Origin: Motacilla alba alba
Taxonomy: Eukaryota; Chordata; Aves; Passeriformes; Motacillidae
DNA length: 64,000 nt
Assembly (NCBI RefSeq): GCF_015832195.1
Contig: NC_052017.1
Location: forward strand, 91,228,429 to 91,292,428
Direction of reading: 5' to 3'
Positions 58,801 to 64,000 of the stretch are shown one piece after another. Within the stretch, counting starts at the first letter, position 1, and each line of letters opens with the position of its first letter. The notes below the pieces were generated by a model, which made no database searches, was not told where the DNA came from, and saw only the letters and a program-made list of their open reading frames with translations. Both the position numbers and the translations under genes were made by a program.

Positions 58801-61800
58801 CTTTTTAAGGAATCTGTATTCCTTAAAATTAGCAGGATTTATTCAGGGTTTTAGTTCTTTTAAAGAATCTTGTTTTTAAGTTGGATACAAGTTGCTTGAA
58901 TTTATCCAGTAGTAGGGTTGGGTCATATCTGCTGATTATCCTTTCAGAGATACAAAGTGTTTTTTGAGTAGGGAGAGAAAAAGAGTTGATTTTCTTGATT
59001 TCTGGCAGGTGTTATATTAATTTAAACTGTATCTTAGTTTTTAAATTTTTTTTACTTCATTATCAGATAATTTTCTGTTTAGTTGCTTTTCAGAGCATAA
59101 TAGCTAAACATTAGGTGGGAACCAAAGGTATATTTTTACAGGGACATTTTTTTCCACATTTAATATGAAAACCATTGTGTTTATTATAGTTGGAGATGGT
59201 TATTAACTGTAATAAACCTCATGCATTTGACAACATCTTGTAGTCAGCTTCGTTATTTTGCTTTAATGAGCTTAAAAGGGGTTTTTATTATTTTGTTGTG
59301 CTGAATATAATTAATTCCTTCCGGTTAGTTGAAGGTGATAGCATAATGCATATCATATTTCTTCATTTCATACGCTTTACACTTTCATACATTTCATGTA
59401 ACAGTGGGGAAAGAAATACTGAAATCTAAGAAGTTGTTAAAGAAGCACACAAACTTGCAGGGATACTTGGGGGCAGGTTTGTTGTAGATGGTTTGAATTC
59501 CCTTTTTTTCCAGACTGAAATAACTAGCAAGAAAGCCAGCAAATATTTAATGTCTTAAAAAAGTAACTTTTACCATTATTCAGGAAACGGGAAAGAGGTG
59601 TAACTGTAATCATGTTTTGAAAGGTGTGATCTTTATCTTTTTATGCTTTTTTGCTTTTGTTGTTTAGGTCTCTGACAAGTGTAATGGACAGTGCAGAAAA
59701 AGGCCTGTCCTCGGCTGAAAACTTAAAAGGTTTTATTGAGATAATAATTCCGTTACTGATTGAGTGCTGGATTGAAGCATCTCCTGCACAATCAGCTCCC
59801 ATTCTTGGAAACCTTTTGGAATCAGAATCTCAGCAGCTTATGCAGCAAGTTCTTAGCATAATACATTTATTGTGGAAACTCACAAAGCGACACGATGAAA
59901 CATACAAAATGGTAAGGGAGAAACGATCCATGGCGTAATGATGACAGTTCATTTTGTTTTGATAAGGAACTAGTGGTTTGGTGATTTGAAGTACTGAAGA
60001 CACTTTGTTAAGAGAGAAAAAGCCTAGGTGTTGAGTAGATTTTGAATCTGGATTTTCTTACCTCTTAGTGTAGAAAAGAATTTGTTGAACTGAGCCATGA
60101 GTTCAGTAAATAGTCTCCAGGAATCCTCCTTGACTGCAGCACAAAGGTTTTGAAACTGGAATTGGTAATGGAGAAGAGGAGCCTTTTGTCTCCCAGATAA
60201 CCTCTAGAATATAAATTGGAAGAAAGTGTAGAATGGGGTTGTTTGTTCTTTGTTTTTGTGTGTTGAAAAATTTCTTGGGAGTGGGTAAATGTTTGTAAAG
60301 GTAGAAGGTAGTGGTGGTCTGTAATTGCTTGGTGCAATCTGTGTTGCTGTGTCATGATTGGTGGATCATAAGACACTGGATCAAAAAGGATTTTAGGAAG
60401 TATCCTCTGAAGTTGTTTTTTTGGGTTTTTTGGTTTTTTTTTTCCCAGGTTATTTTCTCTGTATTTTGCTTAGATAACTGAATTGCTTTTTTTGGTAACT
60501 TTTGCTGCTTTTCCAAAAAATTTGCAAATTATCCAATTTCGCTATGGAGGAGTTGGAAGAAATGTCTTGGCAGCTCTTGGTTTAACCTGTGTATAGGACT
60601 GTAGGTCCCTTTGCTGAAAAAGCAAAGCTTTTGAAAAGCTACACATAGGGTAATTACTGGAAAACATTTGTGGAATCATTACATTAGACCAAAGTTACCA
60701 TACATACTCAGCTTTGAGGGATGCATTCAGTGTGTCTGAGCAAAGCACACTGTTCCTCTTTTTTCTGCTTAATCTTTTCTGGAGGCCCTCTTGGAAGCGA
60801 GCAAAAAGCAGGCACTTGACCTGATAGATTCCTGTGGCAGCCTCCTGTCCCTAGCCTTTTTCTGAAGGATCCTGGAGAACTGCTGCCCTTAGCCAGAGGG
60901 TGCCTGTATTTTTGTCACGTGAACGGCACGCTCCTCTGTCAAGATATGAACTAGTTTGGGTACACACAGTTGGACTATGACCTTAAGTTGTTAGTGGGGA
61001 AAAAAAAAATCTGAGGTTGATACAACTTGTTTTTTTCTGGAGCAAATTTCATTTTAGATTGTCTTGTTTGTTTTGTCTTTATAGTTACCATTATATACAA
61101 AATGCATTCAAATGGCTCAGTTTGAAAACGAAAGCTTTGCTTATTTAATAGCCCTTGGGCTTACAGGCCAAAGTGGTTATTACAGTCACTGTGGAAAACC
61201 ACTCTGAATATGCTTGGTGGAAAGCTATTGATCTTTGAAATAGTTTAATGGCCATTCTCTGCTCTTAATAGTCGAATATCGAAAAGATTATTCTGCCTGA
61301 TCAATTTGATAGCAATGCAGGCTTTTTTAGTGGTGAGTTCTGCTGGACACTTTGTGGAATGGAGGCTGTCTGCTAACCTGCAAAGCAAAATTATTTTAAA
61401 ATGCTGAATCATTTTTCTGTAAGGGTGGGCTCTCTGCTGGAAGATGTTTTGTCAGTGGGTTTTGAGCCACAAGTACATTAATGACAGGGAAAGGTGAAAG
61501 AAGTATCAGAAAATGTTTTAATGGAAAACTCAGAACAATCATTGAAAGTTAAACAGAGTCCACTCTGATTTTAAGAACCCTGATAAAAGTACTTTCATTC
61601 AGATCTGTAACTCAGATTAGTATTGCATATATTCACATAAATACGTGCTAAAACATAAAGTGGTTCAGTTAACAACATGTTGTTGCTCAACCTTAACTTA
61701 CAGCATCTTGTTATACTCCCTTGTTTTGCAGACCTTCATGCACAGCACTTGAAAGTAAAGATGCATGAACAACTTGCAAACAGAAGCTAAAGTTCCTAGT

Positions 61801-62977
61801 TCCAATGATTCCAGTAATGAATTTTGGAACATAATTGTCTGGATTTATTTAATTTACTCCCATGTTTTCTGTCATCTGCTTTACTTAACAGGAACTATGG
61901 CTTCGAATGAATTACCTTGTTGATTTCAAGCACCACTTCATGCGTCATTTTCCTTATTCCTTACAAGATACAGTAAAACACAAAAAGAAAGATCCATGCA
62001 AAAGGTAAGAGTAAACTCAATGTCATGTACCAGCTTTTAATTTTGTAAGAGAAGTGGGACAATGTGACTCATGTGCTTTATCAAATATTAAGTTTTTAAT
62101 GGTGGAAAATAACACTTTTTATTGCGTATTTCTTGAAGATCTGTGGAGATGCAGTTATAGGAAGGTTGCACTGCTTCGAATTGAGACGTTTTAGTTGTTC
62201 TTTGTAAAAGTATTGTATAGGAAGTTGTCTGAATAGCATCCAATAGTAAATTAAGTGCTGCCTTAGGGAAATAAAAGCATTTTATTCAGCTCTTGATCTG
62301 GAATTTGCATATTGCTAAATGGTGATGGTTTTAGGCTGACTGGTTTCATATTTCTGCATGTTTTCTTCAGCTGACTGCTGAATTACATTAAACATAGTTC
62401 AAACATTCTTTTCACCTCCATAGTCTCTAGTTGTATTGTGGGGCTGGGTGAGCATAGCTGGGAGAGGAGATGGGCACACTGTGACTGTCCTGTAGGGCAG
62501 AGCAGCCCTGGAGCAGAAGTCAAACACACATTTCATCACTATTGAGCTGTCAAAACAGACGCACCAATTCTGTTTAGCATGACTAAATTCATGGTAAAGT
62601 TACTCTGAAATAATTCTGCACCTTTGTGGTCTATGTAGAACACTCTGGTGTATGTACAAGGGGTTTCAGCTGGTGTCCATTTTTATTTTAAAAATAATTT
62701 TTTGAAATATTTTTGTTCTCCTTCCCTCCTCTCCTTAGCAACAGAAACTGTATGAAATCCTCAAACAACATCGACCATCTTTTACTGAATTTAACCTTGT
62801 GTGACATAATGGTTTCATTAGCAAGCGCTTCAACACTTCAGACGGACTCTGGTTGGCTGGACATGATCAGGAAATTTGTGACAGACACTCTTCAGGATGG
62901 CAGCAAGTTGAATAGCAAGCAAGTGAACAGATTGCTTGGGGTGACTTGGAGACTAATGCAAATACAGCAAAACAAGG
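52662..62977 (+). CDS. TEX10: TEX10 (testis-expressed 10, Ipi1 homologue), 5' part; continues beyond the window
   Basis: Five coding exons join to 494 codons plus one base. They begin [20 protein letters not shown], nearly identical to the human N-terminus I recall. Residues 1-60 form a basic nuclear/nucleolar targeting region. From about 61 the chain is an alpha-solenoid of HEAT-like repeats containing the Ipi1 N-terminal domain (about 110-210). Human TEX10 is about 929 residues, so roughly half is visible; the next expected exon is not in the last kilobase. TEX10 works with PELP1, WDR18, LAS1L, NOL9 and SENP3 in ITS2 processing and 60S maturation. It has also been reported to cooperate with SOX2 in pluripotent cells. 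The start ATG 52662 has A at -3 and lies nine bases into exon 2. The gene is driven from a CpG island and follows the zinc-finger gene in the same direction. Confidence 0.95.
53429..54135 (+). CDS. TEX10: TEX10 exon 3 (Ipi1/HEAT region)
   Basis: Borders are ccttttag|GATC and ACTGAG|gtgaga. It is 707 nt, ending in phase 2. It includes blocks that match human TEX10 closely, for example [20 protein letters not shown] and [14 protein letters not shown]. Confidence 0.95.
54136..59667 (+). other. TEX10 intron 3
   Basis: A 5.5 kb intron. I see no recognisable transposon or RNA gene, only short AT-rich and T-rich tracts. Confidence 0.7.
59668..59911 (+). CDS. TEX10: TEX10 exon 4
   Basis: Borders are gttgtttag|GTCT and AAAATG|gtaagg. 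It is 244 nt and encodes [20 protein letters not shown]. The region just after the splice junction ([11 protein letters not shown]) differs from the human sequence I recall. Confidence 0.92.
61892..62004 (+). CDS. TEX10: TEX10 exon 5
   Basis: Borders are acttaacag|GAAC and AAAAG|gtaaga. It is 113 nt, encoding [20 protein letters not shown] and a lysine-rich end. Confidence 0.9.
62739..62977 (+). CDS. TEX10: TEX10 exon 6
   Basis: Borders are ctccttag|CAAC and AACAAGG|gtaaga. It is 239 nt, encoding [20 protein letters not shown] and [20 protein letters not shown], and ends in phase 1. Confidence 0.93.
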
Positions 62978-64000
62978 GTAAGATGAGTAGTTTCTGGAAA
63001 GCAAAATTATGCACTGACAAAGCTTTGAGTTGTTTTAGCATTTTAATGCTGCACTTTACGTTCTCAGTTGTTACATGAAAATGCATTTTGTCATAGAGGT
63101 AAAATGGATTTTATGGTAATAACCTTGCATGTAGCGTTGGAGACTGTATTTTTGGAATGCTGTTAGATTCATACTGTTGATATCCAAAGTATGAATATAT
63201 TTGTACCTGCTTTCTGGTTTTGCTTCTTAAGATACTCTTATAAATGGAAGACTAGCTTTATATTGAAAAAGTAACTACTAGGCTGTAGAGATGCATGAGA
63301 CTTTAATATACCAGTCCTTATTTAAAGTCATTAACATAGCTGATAGACTCTCGAGTACTGTCAGATGACCATTTTAGTTCTGTGGTGATGTGAAATGCCA
63401 AGATACTTTTGATGGAAGCTGCTGTTGAGTATTTTCCAAAGTGTTTGATTTGAATCCTTTTCCAAGAGAAAACATTTCCAGTTGTGACTTGCAGGACCTG
63501 TCTAATTTTCTTTTATTTCAAGTACCACTTGGTTGTATTCCAAACGAGACCTTGGATATAGAACTTCAAGAAAGAACTTTATCAGTAACCAGAAAAGTCA
63601 CAGCAGTTTTTATGTTTTACCAGTGTGATAGAAATTAACTCCACATCGAAGTAGTTTAAAGAAAAGCCCTTAGCAACAGATACAATTGTTAGAGTTGTAA
63701 AATGAAAATATGTCAAATGTCCTTCAAATACATTTTGGCAGTTAGTTATATTTCCTGCCAAATCCATTTTAATTGGGAATCTGTCTATTCCCGTGTCCCT
63801 GGTGACAAAGGTAATAACTCATTCCTATCTGCACTTCAAATTTAGCTTTGTTTGAAGGAAAATAATAATCCAAAGTCAGAGACTGTTGCACCACCTGAGC
63901 TAAAACAGAGGAGCTGCTCTTCAGGAAAGTAGCTTCAAAGCAGTTGTTAGACTGTTAGATCAGATACTTCAAGCCTTTCTTTGTGATGAAATATTGATTT
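62978..64000 (+). other. TEX10 intron 6, running off the window
   Basis: No further TEX10 coding is recognised before the end of the window. Confidence 0.8.

Noticed and set aside
1..64000. tRNA, rRNA, CRISPR or bacterial-type operons
   Set aside because: None seen; the window is intron-containing vertebrate DNA.

Overview
The window is vertebrate nuclear DNA, almost certainly from a bird. It has intron-rich genes, CR1 LINE tails ending in ATTCTGTG-like octamers, and two solo LTRs of types I associate with avian endogenous retroviruses. I cannot place it to species. Exon coordinates below come from reading splice sites and frame by eye; no alignment or search was run.

Layout. 1-18.6 kb has no gene I can support. 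It holds a solo LTR (2038-3445), a small Ty3/gypsy-integrase-like fossil (about 4274-4432), an isolated CpG island (about 5.17-5.63 kb) and simple repeats. 18.65-20.8 kb carries the two coding exons of MSANTD3 on the minus strand. Its first intron runs right through a second solo LTR (22355-22917) to a CpG island at 26.36-27.65 kb. That island appears to be a shared, head-to-head promoter. Rightward from it runs a plus-strand gene that I cannot name. I assembled 16 coding exons (28073-45679), giving one open frame of 464 residues with a single U1/matrin-type C2H2 zinc finger. One short exon of this gene has been tandemly duplicated together with about 0.6 kb of intron. 45.7-49.1 kb is intergenic with minus-strand CR1 copies. 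A third CpG island (49.1-49.97 kb) starts TEX10 on the plus strand. A non-coding exon 1 and five coding exons (first 494 codons) are visible before the gene leaves the window.

How the genes relate. TEX10 is a nucleolar/nucleoplasmic ribosome-biogenesis factor (PELP1-TEX10-WDR18). MSANTD3 is a Myb/SANT-like nuclear protein. From memory, human 9q31 runs INVS, TEX10, MSANTD3, TMEFF1, with TEX10 and MSANTD3 divergent, so the order here is conserved. I recall no zinc-finger gene between them in human, which makes the middle gene the main item to follow up.
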